From Unio delphinus (Eukaryota > Mollusca > Bivalvia > Unionida > Unionidae): DNA of 64,000 bases. Every line of letters starts with the position of its first letter. Positions within the stretch are counted from its first letter, which is position 1. The DNA is taken from NCBI GenBank assembly GCA_029339505.1, contig JAQISU010001239.1, forward strand, positions 4,398,501-4,462,500. Reading direction: 5' to 3'. The notes beneath the pieces are model-generated. The model was not told the origin of the DNA, did no database searches, and saw nothing but the letters and a program-made list of their open reading frames with translations. The translations under genes and the position numbers were made by a program. Shown in pieces: positions 9,732-22,218 of the stretch.

Positions 9732-11157
9732 TGTTAGGATTAAAGTTTTAGTAAAATTAATAAGATTGATATTTTCTTTTGAATTGAATTAAAGTAATGT
9801 TTTATTTGTTAAAAGATATTAAAGGTAATTTCATTTGTTTTTGTAACACAACTATATAGAATAGAAATGGTTGTTGAGCAAGTAAAAAAGGGCAATGTAT
9901 ATAACCACACTATAACTCAAGTAAAAGTAGCTAGAACATTGCCAATATACAATGTTGTGTGAGATTGTATACGAAAAACATTATACATGAATTTTGCCTG
10001 CTCAGCTATAGTTCTAAGCTACATTAGTAAGAATATGTTTCTGACCTAGTGTTGGCATGAGTTCAATTCAGTTAATGAAGCTGAAGTAAGATTTCTCTAG
10101 ACGATACAGAAACAAGATGGCTTCCAACTAACGGATATCCATATTTGGTCTGACGTCGTTAAGGCCGGTGTAGATGATTACAGAATTGAGTCTTATGACG
10201 TAAGTAAGGTGGTTTTTACCTGTTAGAACTGGTCTCGACCGGGTTGTGGAGTTCGTAGTTTTCTGACTGATGCGTAGAAGGGTATGACCTTGTCTAACCC
10301 TGAATCTGGCCGCGAACGTATAAATAGAAATGCGCGAATCAGGTCAGATCAGTTATAACGCATTAGCAGAAAACTGACGTTGACTCTTCAATTACAGGTA
10401 GGCATCTGTAAAAGTTATAATTTCTTGTAAGAAATAAGTATTTTTGATGATTGAGATTTTTAATGGTAAAATTGTTTTGTGTGCAACATTACTATTGAGT
10501 TCTTTGTTTATAATACATTGTAATGGAATGTTTAAATGTTCTAAAGAATTTATATTTATGTAACTTTAATTATAAAGGTTTGAATTAGTTGAATTAGCTA
10601 CCAACTTCATACTTGACTTAATGTTGAAATAAAGTATTTCTTAAGTAAGAAAGAGTAATTTATAGCAATATATTCTAAATCAATATTCTTAATATTCTGT
10701 TTTAAAATGAGTAAAATGCATTAACTGTTATTACATTTAAGGCTTTTGCTATCTTGAAATTGATTGAGAATTAACTAGTAAATAATATTCTAAGGTGCAG
10801 AAGTTAATGAAGTTGGAAAGCTTAAAGATGGAAAATGTAATATGTATTTTATGAATTTTATTATAAAGTTTTAGAAGTGTTTCTAGAATGTAGTAATATA
10901 TATGTGTGTTGATTATTTAAATAAAGTTATAACGCATTAGCAGAAAACTGACGTTGACTCTTCAATTACAGATGTAGCTGTTTTATCATCGTGGCGCTCT
11001 CTTTAAGAGAGCCTGACTTCTTTCTTCTTTCTCTCTCTCTTACCATGGATATAGACGTTCCCCAACTTACGAGTAATTCCTTCTCATAGCAAGAAATGAG
11101 AAGAAGGTTATGTAAAGCTAATAACAACATACATAACAGAAATCTTTTTACATAACA
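9732..11157 (+). repeat. 3' LTR
   Basis: A 1426-base right LTR. It has the same TATA box, 47-base repeats (10351-10397, 10925-10971) and AATAAA (10920-10925) as the left one. After it, the sequence resumes the broken fibre-like gene of copy A. Confidence 0.93.
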
Positions 11158-11335
11158 TATATATAGATTAACGGTAATTTCATTTGTACAGTTTAATGTG
11201 CCATCAAGTATATACACTGGCGTTAATAATGTCAGTGCACAGTGCATTAATATAAAATGTAGCCACTGAAGTATTTATAATAACACCCAATAAGGATAAT
11301 TTCAAATCAGTGTCGATTACATGGTATGCAGAATT
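11158..11335 (+). pseudogene. Copy A: 3' part of fibre-like coiled-coil gene
   Basis: The sequence after the LTR (AGATTAACGGTAATTTCATT and on) matches 57310-57420 of copy B (CGATTAACTCTAGTG and on), continuing the alignment broken at 1987. It is dead through stops and frame changes. It shows that copy A was in the genome before the LTR element arrived. Confidence 0.6.
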
Positions 11336-11379
11336 TATAGTTAATTTAAACTCATAATATAATAAGCTGTCCAATCAAG

Positions 11380-11657
11380 TGCGTTAATTACAAACTGAAC
11401 CAAAACATATCATTGACGAGTACACAATAAAAATAAAATATTGCAGACGTGTAATCGTCATTGATATAATTGTGTATTTGGTCTCAGCTGTTCTTGCTGG
11501 AACAGACAATAACATCAGCAATAACACCATCAATTGTGATACACTAGCAGTTGTTACTGTGTGTGTTTTAGCTGCAACAAAAATTGCTGGTGTTCTTAAT
11601 ATAATTGCAAAACAATACATACATAGAGTATATAATAAAGTCTTAACGATGGAATAA
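11380..11657 (+). pseudogene. Copy A: remnant of two-helix membrane protein
   Basis: The frame around 11472-11657 reads VSAVLAG...VTVCVLAATKIAGVLNIIAKQY, matching the two hydrophobic helices VSGVITGAG...ISAATTIAGIISIITKKY of the copy B gene at 57540. The N-terminal coiled coil is in another frame. Confidence 0.65.
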
Positions 11658-11725
11658 TATCAGATAGCGAGTTTACAACGATGATCTATATTTACGACGA
11701 GGCAACGACTACGTCTGATTTAGAA

Positions 11726-11777
<52 letters not shown>
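11726..11777. repeat. (AAT)n microsatellite
   Basis: About 17 uninterrupted AAT units between two remnants of copy A. Confidence 0.95.
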
Positions 11778-11849
11778 GTGTCGCAAGAACTTCTGCAACA
11801 GATCTTAGTTAATACAACTCCACCAAAGGGAACAATGTTATGTAAAAGG

Positions 11850-13020
11850 TTCCACTAACCCTGAATATAGCGTACACTTTCAACTGCGTTGCCAGTAAAA
11901 AATATCGTACATGCTCAATTACGAGTATATTACTGTTGGCCAAATATCCGTTCAAAATCATTCGGATGTCTATTATCGAATAAATCACTGGTATTAAACC
12001 TCATGAACGCCTGATAGGAAGTACATAAGAATTCCAACCGGTAGTTATAAAAAAACAACAACAAATAAATGATGAATTTCAGCGCATAATTAAAACTATT
12101 ATAGAATAAATATTTTTTTTATAGCTATAACGGTTCACGAACTAACTTTTTCAGCCGCGATAGGAATAAAATCTACTCGAGTACGTCATTGATATCTATT
12201 AGTCATCGATCAGATCAGTGTTAGGACAACCTGATGCTGCTCCATCACTGACTGCACTAATACCAGAATTAACCCGAGCTGATTGTATGACAGACATACA
12301 ATCAAATAGGGAAATTACTAAAGCATACCAAAAGCATTTACTTAGAATACAAAAATACATTGTGGGGACCAGTGATTTCTCAGATAATGGTACTACCATT
12401 TCATTTTTTAAATTTTATATTAACGTGATGGAACTGAAGTTTTATATCGTCACCAAGACGAAATTAGTATTAACTTTAGATTTATTAATCAAGAACATAA
12501 AATACAACGAATATCTTTACAGAATATCTTTAGATACAGCAAGTTCACGCGAGGAAATTATCAAACAAAAAGAAATATTAAATCAGTTCGTATCTGATCT
12601 GGAATATCTGAACCAGCGAGTAATTAAAGCAATAATTAATCATACTAAGGACATAGATCGCTATAAACAACATTTTTGAAACACATACTCTTAAATGAAG
12701 CTGATTAACCGAATTTTAAAAAATCCGGCTATAACGCAGAATAACTCAATAATTCCGTCAATGAAATCATTGATGAACTATTTCCTTGAATACTTGCCGA
12801 GTAGAAAAAGATAACACCGCAGCAGTAGACATATATAACTGGGAATGGTAAATATTACCTCGGTGATCGCAGACAATCTTGCATGTGATGTAATATTGAT
12901 GTAAGTTATCAGACAAATACTGAAATATCAAATCAGGCTCAGCAGGGAGATATTCTGTATGCATCACCCCTGATGTGCCCCCGGGATCTTTAATTGTACA
13001 AGAACCCATTGATCTCACGA
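11850..13020 (+). pseudogene. Copy A: decayed jelly-roll/penton-like gene
   Basis: This aligns along its length with the copy B gene at 58005-59323. The stretch near 11900-11965 matches the region before SFGGQQ. The open frame 12218-12679 aligns with the VLGWPELSP...ITENF...MNDFSLLL middle. The end near 12915-13010 encodes SAGRYSVCITPDVPPGSL, like the APTAPPGFLIIESP end of copy B. The reading frame changes several times. The longest open piece, 153 codons, is a leftover and not an independent gene. Confidence 0.75.
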
Positions 13021-13091
13021 TGTCGTCATTTATTATTGACGAGAATACATTTCAAACATACTGGCTCAGATCGGTAACTTAGTGGATTTAA

Positions 13092-13146
<55 letters not shown>

Positions 13147-14189
13147 AACTTCTCGACCTAAAATCTTAATGATTAAAAAAGATACCCTCAGTCGGATAGC
13201 TAAACCACTACTTTCACTTTCTACGCTTCTGGAAGGTGGCTGACCTGGCAAAGAATATAATACTTATGGTCTTTGTTCTGTTTCTGACAGGTCTTTCGTG
13301 ATGTTTACTAGCAAATGCTCCACCAAAATGTGCAAATCGCGAAGAATAAAATTATATCTTTTCTGATGGGTATATTACGATGTAAATTTCTAATAAGATT
13401 TTCGTGAAGTGACATAAGAGGTGAAAGTCTGTATACAATGTTAATGCAAACATGATAACCTGAGTCGAAAACGACTGATAACTAATCTCTTACTTTCACT
13501 TTTACTTTTGGGAAAGGTTACTACTTTTACTTTCTACAATCCTTTCTATTTGTCCTACAGGTGTATATATCGTGTTTTCGTATTATATTCACGAGCTAGT
13601 TCTAATCTAACATTTTCAACTGTGCTAAAAAATACATACGAATTTCATTAATTTTATATCATCTACTAATGTAGCGAAAACAGATTGTTGAAAATGCTTT
13701 ACAAATTTGTATTCTGATGGTAATGTATATCAAACTCCGTATTAACGTTCGTGCACTTACTCGAAATCAGAAATAGTTTTTTTTCAGGATTTAGTTTATC
13801 TTATAATTTTAAGTGTTATTTATACAGTATTTACATTTATATACAATCTTAATCTAAGGATGGCACATCATGTAGTTTTAACTAACTTAAATCCAAGGAC
13901 GGCACAACAAGCTTTAACTAACTCAAAACGAAACTTGAAGCGTATTTACAGCATTATATACATAGTATTTACTTGAAACGTATTTACAGCATTATATACA
14001 TCGCATTTACATTATTTATAATACGACACAACTTATAACAACCTAAGTTATCCAACAGGATCAAGAAGTACATATAATTTTAAATCTAGAGACAGTACAA
14101 TATATAATTTGAACTAAATTAAATCTAAAGAGAGTACATACGTATACGGGGTTCTTCTCTACGTTCAACACATTTGCATACTCATATAT
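13021..14189. other. Gene-free stretch with microsatellite and short duplications
   Basis: No coding sequence is seen. It holds a (GT)n run at 13096-13144, a duplicated unit of about 45 bases near 13850-13926 (GGATGGCACATCATG-type) and a tandem pair of about 36 bases near 13940-14008 (CGTATTTACAGCATTATATA). Confidence 0.6.
13096..13144. repeat. (GT)n microsatellite
   Basis: A perfect GT run of about 24 units. Confidence 0.97.
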
Positions 14190-14892
14190 TACAGTCCTCA
14201 CCTTCCTTGATTTATCTGCAGGATATAACATGATATATTACTTCACCGTCTCCAGCACGTATTTGGCATTCACAATACAGCCTTACAGTGGTTCAAGTTC
14301 TACTTAGTCAACAGGACACATATTGTATCTGCAAATGGAATACACACCAGCCCAGTTGATCTATGTTGTGGTGGTCCACATGGGTCTGTTCTTGGACATA
14401 TTCTCTTCATTAAATACACTCAGCCGCTCTCAAGTCTCATATCGTCACCCAGTGTCTCACCAATTGTATGCTGATGACACCCAAATATATAAATCTAGCC
14501 ACCCAACTGAAGTTGATTTTACCATCCAAGATGCAGAGAGGTGAATTTCTGACGTGAAATCATGGATGACATGTAACACGCTGCAGATGAATGATGATAA
14601 AACTGAGGCCATTCTGATCACAACACAAAGACTTTCTCATTCACATCCTTTACTTCAAACGATAAATATCAGCAACACCAACATTAAATTCATACAGTCA
14701 GTACGAAACCAAGGTGTTCCTCTGGACAGTACTCTCATATTGCACCAACATGTCATGAACATATGCAAGGCTGCATATCTTGAGCTGAGACGCATCAGCT
14801 CCATTCGCAAATATCTTTCAGGTGATGCCGCTAAAACACTTGTGTGTTCATTAGTACTTTCAAGACTGGACTATTGTAACTTGTACAGATGA
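14190..14892 (+). pseudogene. CR1/L2-like LINE reverse transcriptase fragment
   Basis: The forward strand encodes consecutive RT motifs in shifting frames: FLDLSAGYNMI (motif A), WFKFYLVNRTHIVS, CCGGPHGSVLG (motif B), LYADDTQIY (motif C, intact aspartates) and the later ISDVKSWMTCNTLQMN and LDSTLILHQHV segments. The 5' part of the element is absent, and the sequence jumps to an ATT-rich tail right after LDYCNLYR. It is a 5'-truncated, dead copy of a CR1/L2-type element. Confidence 0.8.
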
Positions 14893-14911
14893 GGCGCTAT
14901 ACAAAGTTCGC

Positions 14912-15060
<149 letters not shown>

Positions 15061-15890
15061 GGAGTTAGCGATTTTAGAAATGGACTAGAATAAATAAAGA
15101 TGTGATAAATGTATTTAGATATCGACAATAGTTAGTTCACATAAAATTTTTTGTACTATTGGACAATATATGAGACTTTAGAATGAAGAGAAATACATTA
15201 CTACATACAATTTAACAGTATGCGTTTTCGCTTCACCGCAATAAATATACAGGAGATCGTCATTTCTTTCTGAACAATCAATATCTTAAACAATTTGTTA
15301 CACACTGGAAGAAAGTATTTGCAAAAACAATGACAATGATTCGGAATTCCTACATTTTATGGACAATGGGAGAAGGTATGCAAATATACATTTATAGGAA
15401 ATGGGGCAAAATTTTCTTGAATTAGAATGGATTTCAATCGATAAGTGAAAAAGAAAAAAAATTATCCACGATGAAACAAGCACATCTGAATGTTCCCTCA
15501 CAATTTGTATATTTCCTTTCACATCAACTAAATCCGAAACAGACGACATTTCTATTTTTGTAAATACTTTTGTTCTAGCCAATAAAACATATTTTGAACT
15601 TGACAACATAATTCTCCACCCTCCACAGCTCCCTCAACTTAGTTGTATATGTTATGTTTGTTACACGCGTTAAATAAGAGGCCCATAAATGGAATGACAA
15701 GGTTTATTTGTATTTTATTTGCGGGTAACGCAATGTTGAACGAGTCTTTGGAATGCTGATCTAACCAATCCCAACCAAGGGCTATTTCACAAATGAAGTT
15801 TTATGATTCCTTGAATGAGGAAGTCAAAACAACTAGACTGATACTCACCAGATAAAGCGTATGGTATAGATCATGCTTTTTGTGTGCATG
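15061..15890. other. Gene-free stretch
   Basis: AT-rich sequence without a supportable gene or repeat. A 103-codon frame on the minus strand (15298-15609) has no recognisable features. Confidence 0.4.
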
Positions 15891-15933
15891 GCAATACATA
15901 CATACACGCATGCACGCACGCACGCACGCATCT

Positions 15934-15985
<52 letters not shown>

Positions 15986-16055
15986 TACATACATACACAT
16001 ACATCCATGCATGCATACATACATACATACATACATACATACATACATACATACA

Positions 16056-16084
<29 letters not shown>
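15891..16084. repeat. Compound microsatellite (CATA)n/(CGCA)n/(CA)n/(CATA)n
   Basis: About 190 bases of alternating purine-pyrimidine repeats that could form Z-DNA. Long frames across it on both strands are repeat artefacts. Confidence 0.95.
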
Positions 16085-16086
<2 letters not shown>

Positions 16087-17046
16087 CTTCGTCTTTTTAC
16101 ATTTTCTTTAGTTCAACCCTCATAACTTAGAATAGAAATCTTGTCCGATCGTCCGATCTTGTTATATGAAGTCATCAGTAGATCAGTTTTGTCTGCGCTT
16201 TTGAATACTATTGCCTCGTTATTTCTTGTTTAATTACCAATGAAAGATTTTAGTTCTAAATATTTTCGTTTTCCTTATGTAATAGAATTGTTATTAAGTG
16301 CGTTTAAGAGGGTCTGCCAAATTTATAGCCTTGAAAGATTATTTGTTTTATCATAAAGCTGTTTACATTACGGACGGTTTCCTGAATAAACGTAAATGCT
16401 GCAAGGCGAAATATGTTTTATCTGCCCATCCAAACCAGTAATTGATTGTATGTTTTAAAAAGACACACACCAAATAACCTTAAACTTTACCATGAGTCAT
16501 AATAGTACGAATACAAACTGATCACCTTTGACTCTCGCTGAGTCTGTATTCAAAGCAATAACAAAATCAAAGAAATCACTGTACAAAAAAGAAAGCGTCG
16601 AATTTACGAAACCTAAGATAACGATGTCATATGAAAACAATGCTTGAATATTTGAGATATCACACCCAGTTGGTTTAAACTTTGATGACAAAACAGTTTA
16701 GGTGAGTTAAAATCTAGTATCATCCTGTACCTTGTCAAATGTTTGTCATTTAGCTTACACAAATTCCGTGACACACACGATCCATAGCTGAAATAATTGC
16801 ACGTGAAAGGACTGTCATTTACTGCCAATACGCATACGCAGACTCGTTTAATGTTTACGCAGATATATATAGAGTCAACAAGGTATATAGATCAGTGTAA
16901 AAAGAAAAATCACCTTGAAAAGATGAAGACCCCCCTCCCACAAGTAATAAAAACACCCCCTCCAAAAATCACCATCAATTTTCTATAGCAGTTCAAGTGT
17001 TGAATATACGTATAAACAATAAAACAAATTAATTTTAACAATTAAC
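16085..17046. other. Gene-free stretch
   Basis: I see no gene, only short C-rich runs near 16930 and 16960. Confidence 0.4.
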
Positions 17047-17048
17047 TT

Positions 17049-17096
<48 letters not shown>
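17047..17096. repeat. (CA)n microsatellite
   Basis: A perfect CA run of about 24 units. Confidence 0.96.
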
Positions 17097-17099
<3 letters not shown>

Positions 17100-17334
17100 A
17101 TCAATGTGATTGTCATGTTCATCTTGCGAAGCCAGACTCCACGGTGCCATGATAATCGACTTGAGCAAAAATTTAACAAGTCTGTCTTCTTCATCACTGA
17201 TACAGCTTTGTAGCCGGAAATATACTGCAAAATGCATTGCTTTTGTTAGTATGCTATACAATATAGATAGTAGTTCTTTGCACAAGATGGCTGTGGAATA
17301 GATGATTGTTACATGTAAATCTATTGAAACATCT

Positions 17335-17790
17335 CAAAAAGCGAACTTCATCAACTGTTCGGATTCCCTTTCCACATCGCAAGCCTTGCTCAACATAACC
17401 CGTTAATATCCCAAAATCTTAAAGAAACACGAATTGCAGATACGATCATGGACACTTTATTATGTGCCGTAGCAGCAATGGTTTTAGGAGTAATGCAACG
17501 GCAGGTAAAGAACCCAAACCTTCTGACTGGAAGATTCCATACATGAGCTTAAAATATTTTATAATCGTCATGTTTATGTACTTGGCAAAATATTTGGAAT
17601 AAAATTTCCCCCTAAAGCTTCGGAACATTACACCCATGATTGGTATCTGATATCCGGCATATAAAACAAATTATAGAGATGTGCCGATTAAGTATATTAC
17701 ACACGTACCTGACTAATACCTCGACCAGACTACCGGTGTTCACCGAGAGTGGAAACAATTCTTGTCGAGTGTATAAACTTCTACCCTATT
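17335..17790 (+). repeat. Dispersed repeat, copy 1
   Basis: This sequence is similar to 33105-33390 plus 33740-33910: both hold GCAA(G/A)CCTTGC, AATCTTAAAGAAA, AAGATTCCA...GCTTAAA and, later, ACATAACTGACTAAT-like segments in the same order. The unit is a dispersed repeat of unknown class. Confidence 0.55.
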
Positions 17791-17821
17791 ATAAAGAAGC
17801 TTTATTGATGTGATCTAAATT

Positions 17822-17956
17822 ATGGAAGTTTAGAATGATGTACTTCACAATAAATATAGTCATTTTCGAGGGAATACGGTTATGTTAAAAAGTTTAGGAT
17901 GATGTACTACACAATAAATATAGTCATTTTCGAGGGAATACGGTTATGTTAAAATT
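17822..17956. repeat. Tandem duplication, about 66-base unit x2
   Basis: Two adjacent copies of a unit containing ATGTACT(T/A)CACAATAAA and TCGAGGGAATACGG. Confidence 0.85.
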
Positions 17957-18790
17957 TTCATCATATACTTTTACTGACTTTATAGCTTTACCTAGGGAAT
18001 TTAATTTATGTACATGACTTTAAGTAAGGTATCAATTATCTTTATATCTTGTTGCGTTTCTTGTTTACCTCTATTGGAAGGCTTTATCTTAACGTGTTTT
18101 TTCTTTCCAATTCGTGTGCTTCAGTTTTACATTTGTACATATATTAAGCTTGCACCATGTAACCTTTGCAGGATTTGGTTATGATCGTTAGATCGGGCAT
18201 ATTTCCGATGATCGAAACGGCTGGTTCGTTCTAATATAACTACTCTTATATATAGGTTCAGTTCCTTTGTTTCGGCAGAATCTCAAATTGAGATTTCATT
18301 GTATCCCACAGGCCAGAGATGGCGACTAAGTACTTATTAGTCAGTCAATTAGCTACATCAGCCTTCTTAATTAATCACGAAGTATCTCTGATATTTATTT
18401 GTCTGTAAACTATAAACATACCGATGGTACTTTTACTGACCCTAAGATCAAAGATAATTCGTTCTGCGATTACTCCATGGTTTATAATCTCTACTTAGTG
18501 CTTAATTTATTCTGCTGGTATCAACTAATTGAAACGGATAATCAGTTTATGTACTGCTACTCTATGTCTATATCTCATTCGAATATACAGATAGCCAACA
18601 CATGTAGTTACTAAATATCTAGAAGGCATATCAGTTTATTTTACCGAACCACTTAAACAAAGAATAAGTAGTTGTTCGTGTTCGATGATTTGTTTTAGAG
18701 TCACACTTCTTTTCTTCTAACACTAATTTCTTAAACAACTAACTTGATAAAAAGCTCCGGTGCTAGAGAGTTTTGCCTTAGCTTATAAGG
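17957..18790. other. Gene-free stretch
   Basis: I see no gene, RNA or repeat that can be supported. Confidence 0.4.
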
Positions 18791-18795
18791 GCCTA

Positions 18796-18873
<78 letters not shown>

Positions 18874-18908
18874 ATATCCATCCATCCATCCATCCATCCA
18901 TCCATCCC
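18796..18908. repeat. (TCTA)n/(TCCA)n microsatellite, LINE 3' tail
   Basis: About 20 TCTA units run into about seven TCCA units, immediately beyond the 3' end of the minus-strand RTE-like LINE. On the coding strand this is a GGAT/GATA tail. Confidence 0.93.
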
Positions 18909-20055
18909 TTAGTCTTGCCGACCGTTGGGGCACCACTGATGACCTGACAACCAGCTTCCTCCATTCCAATCTGTTCTATGATACTCTAACTGTGTCACTC
19001 AACTTCAGCCCTGTCCACTCTGAGATGTTATCCTCCCATCTTTTCCTCTGTCTTCCTCTCCTTCGCCCTCCCTGCACAGTACCTTGCATGATTATCTTAG
19101 CAAGCCCTGTTGATCGTGTGACATGTCCATACCATTTCATTTTGCGCTTCTTCACAATGGTCAATAGCTCTTCATAGGGCCCAATGGCTTGCTTAATTCT
19201 GTTTCCAACTTCCTCATTCGTGACATGATCTCTATATGTAATGCCAAGCAACCTTCGAAAGAATCTCATTTCAACAGCTTGTATCCTCCTTTCGAGATCC
19301 GCTGTGAGGGTCCATGGTTCACAGGCATATAGAAATACTGATGCAACCAAGGAGCGATCAGTCTGATTTTTGAGCTGACTGAGGTGTTTCTGTCTTTCCA
19401 AACTGTCTTCAGTCTTGCCATTGCTGTTATTGTCAGCGCAATCCTGGACAATATTTCTGGTTTCGATCCCTCGTCTGCCACGATGGCTCCTAAGTACTTG
19501 AATCTATTAACTGTTTCCACTTTTTGGCCACTAATCATGATGTCAGTGCTGATGCCACTGGTGTTGTTGGTCATCAATTTGGTCTTTTCTGCACTGATTT
19601 TCATACCAAAAGCAGTAGCTGTCCTGTCCGGTTGTTCCACCAACTGAGCTAGCTCCTCCTCATCTCCTGCAAGGCCATCGATGTAATCAGCAAAGCGCAG
19701 ATTCGTTATTATTCTGCCTCCAATACTGACAGTTCCTTCATGGTCTTCCAGTGCATCTGTCATGGTTCTTTCAAGGAAGATGTTGAAGAGAGTAGGTGAA
19801 AGCAAGCAGCCCTGTCTGACTCCCACATTTGTTCTAAACCAATCTCCTATTTGACCATTGAAACATACTGCGCTGGTGGTCTTGCTGTAAAGGCTTTCTA
19901 TGACTTTGATCAGGTTAGCGTTGATGTTGTACAGCTTCATGGTGGACCAAAGGGCTGCATGTCATACCCTGTCAAACGCCTTCTTAAAGTCTATAAAGAC
20001 ACGATAAAGTTCTTGATGGTGCTGGAGGTATTTCTCACATAGTATTCTCAGGTTG
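18909..20055 (-). pseudogene. RTE-like LINE, 5'-truncated, reverse transcriptase remnant
   Basis: Minus-strand coding for the C-terminal half of an RTE-type reverse transcriptase. It has FIDFKKAFDRV (motif A, followed by a stop), VRQGCLLSP (motif B), and LRFADYIDGLAG where an active enzyme has FADDI. It then has KYLGAIV, the cysteine-containing YACEPWTL, and the C-terminal MKWYGHVTR and GRRRGRQRKRWEDNI segments. The second catalytic aspartate of the active site is replaced by tyrosine, and there is a frameshift between the two halves (about 19270-19390). The element therefore cannot make cDNA. It ends in a GGAT/GATA tail. Confidence 0.88.
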
Positions 20056-21010
20056 AAAATCTACTGCTACTCATAGTATATAGTTGTGATAAATAGAATT
20101 AAATGAACTCAATCTCAATATGTTTAAGCAGAAATAACAAATTAGTTTTAATACAATTTACAGAAAATTTAAATCTTGTTAATTTTCCTAACAATTATGC
20201 CCTAATACTTCTATTTTTTAATTCTTTTAATATTCTTGGATTATTATTGGATTTGATTCGCAAAACCATAAGTTCCTTTTCTCATTTTTACCTTGTATTT
20301 CTTGGGATATAAATTATTTGTTAAATTTGATAAAAATTGTTTTCTTTATCCTTTTCTTGTTGCGTTTTGTAAGAGCCTAAACGTAATATTATATTCACAG
20401 AATATTATATTCCACGGGGACTTTGATACCGGTCGAATAATATCTCGTTAAGCGGATATGTATATGCATACTTGTGTTTATTTATAATTTACAGTACCTT
20501 TTCTGTTTTGTACGTAATTTTATTCCTTCCATTACATGACAGAAATGTACACGACAACTATTGCTAAATACACATCCGTAAATTCATTGCTAACAAAATG
20601 TATAATCAGAAAGAAATGGATTGAGACGGATGTTTAGAAAGGTGAAGAATCAAGAATATTCTGAAAAGACGTTGTCCCTAAATTTATCTTCTTTCATTTT
20701 GGATCAAGCTGGCTCTCATTTCTTTTTAAAAACAAAAAAAAAAAAAAAACAAATATTACAAGACTCCCCCCCCCCCCAAGATAACAAAACACAGAAGCGA
20801 AACAAAACCACCACCCCGCAAACAGTTACAATTATTAACTTGAGTTGCTGGTGACTATTTTTCATTAAAGAATTTTCGAATCGCAAAAGCGATGTCTGGC
20901 AAAAGGCTTCACACGAATCCATTAATACTAGCAGGTATAGCATAGACAAATAAATGTCAATTTCAATACCATTTCATGTATAATAAAATAATAGATCAAT
21001 ACATTGAACA
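20056..21010. other. Gene-free stretch
   Basis: AT-rich and without a supportable gene. It has an A17 run near 20733 and a C9 run near 20767. Confidence 0.4.
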
Positions 21011-21014
21011 TTGT

Positions 21015-21165
21015 GAAAAGCTGCAAAAGTTTATATTACTAGACAGGATATAGAGAATATTCCTCTGCAAAAGCTTAGATTACTAGACACGATATAGCGA
21101 ATATCACTCTGCAAAAGTTTATATTACTAGACACGATATAGCGAATATCACTCTGGGTACCGTGC
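21015..21165. repeat. Tandem repeat, about 45-base unit x3
   Basis: Three copies of GCAAAAGTTTATATTACTAG followed by ACACGATATAGCGAATATCA. Confidence 0.85.
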
Positions 21166-22179
21166 AAAAGTTATGAATAAGAGTGCACTGTTTTCATGGA
21201 GCAATGAGAAAATTAGAATGACACATATTTCAATGCAGACAGCATGTTATGTCATGTGATTCTTTTTTATGTTTGTTTGAATTATGGAATGAAAGGTATC
21301 AATTGTTGCATATGAAATCAAGTAGTCAACCGCATCAGATTTCATCTCCATGGTAAAGAGTAAATTGGACAGAGCTGTGAGTTATAATACCTAATATAGA
21401 AGCCATCGCTTACTGTTTTAATTATGTCAGAGAAAGTTCGCAAAGTAGATTTAAGTGTAAATGCTGATGTCTCATCTCAGTCGTATTTATGACTGTCATT
21501 GATTAAAGGACAAACTAAATGTGAATACGGAACTACATTTGAGAAGAATAAAAGCTCAGAAAGTTATGTTGATCATAATACTTTATTTGAATGGAGTAAA
21601 ATGTAGGCGACATATTTTAGTGAGGGAAACACGAATACGGGTGGTAGCCAGTGATGCGCTTGGTATGGTTACGGATCATGACAGTGTCGAATACGGGTGG
21701 GATGTAGTGATCCGTGTGACGTATGATGACATTGCCAAAAAATAGGTAAATAATTAGTACTGAGTCACACAGCCTTCAAGGAAATATATAAATAGTAACA
21801 CAGGGTTGGAGGAATTCTAATATATCGGTCACACTATTGTGAACCTCCTGTAACTCCTTTACCTTTACTCATTTTGAAGTACATATCGTGTACTTGCAAA
21901 TATAGAATACAAACTAATTGATGGAAATTAAAGTTTAGAGTCTTTCAAGAACGAACTACATAAATACCTCAGTTCTAGACTTCCTCCTTCAAGATACTTG
22001 ATGATTGGCTGGTTACCATTTGCCTATATACCCGTTATAAAATGACGGAATGTGACATTTATGATTATTAAAATACCAGTGAACATCCGCATGGGGGTAC
22101 TTGATGATTGGCTTGCTATTTTACAAGCTTCTTAGAATGACGTCACCAGTCGTATTAGATTACAACTGAGAAATGCTGC
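21166..22179. other. Upstream region of the yellow-like gene
   Basis: No coding sequence is supported. The pair TACTTGATGATTGGCT near 21998 and 22099 is a short direct repeat that may belong to the promoter region of the gene at 22219. Confidence 0.4.
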
Positions 22180-22186
22180 TATAAAT
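22180..22186 (+). promoter_or_regulatory. Possible TATA box of yellow-like gene
   Basis: TATAAAT lies 33 bases before the ATG, which would give a leader of only a few bases. Alternatively the true promoter lies further upstream. Confidence 0.35.
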
Positions 22187-22218
22187 GATGCTGAAAGGGA
22201 AAGACACACCATTCCACA

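Larger units (their letters stand above)
1988..11157 (+). mobile_element. Ty3/gypsy-type LTR retrotransposon, nearly identical LTRs
   Basis: A 9.2-kb element bounded by two LTRs (1988-3412 and 9732-11157) that begin TGTTAGG and end ACATAACA. A 4-base TATA duplication (1984-1987 and 11158-11161) flanks it, although the low complexity makes this weak by itself. I noticed only three differences between the LTRs, so insertion is recent. One long gag-pol frame fills the middle, in the order gag, zinc knuckle, protease, RT, RNase H, integrase, as in Ty3/gypsy elements. The integrase is cut short, so the copy probably cannot move by itself. It sits in copy A of the virus-like element: the flanks at 1987 and 11158 rejoin in the alignment to 57211-57340. 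Confidence 0.92.

Noticed and set aside
12218..12679. Independent 153-residue gene
   Set aside because: It aligns with the middle of the penton-like gene of copy B and is a piece of a decayed gene.
15801..16130. Repetitive cysteine/histidine-rich proteins
   Set aside because: Six overlapping frames on both strands are translations of a CA/CATA microsatellite.
19384..19647. Plus-strand hydrophobic protein
   Set aside because: It is antisense to the RTE-like reverse transcriptase.
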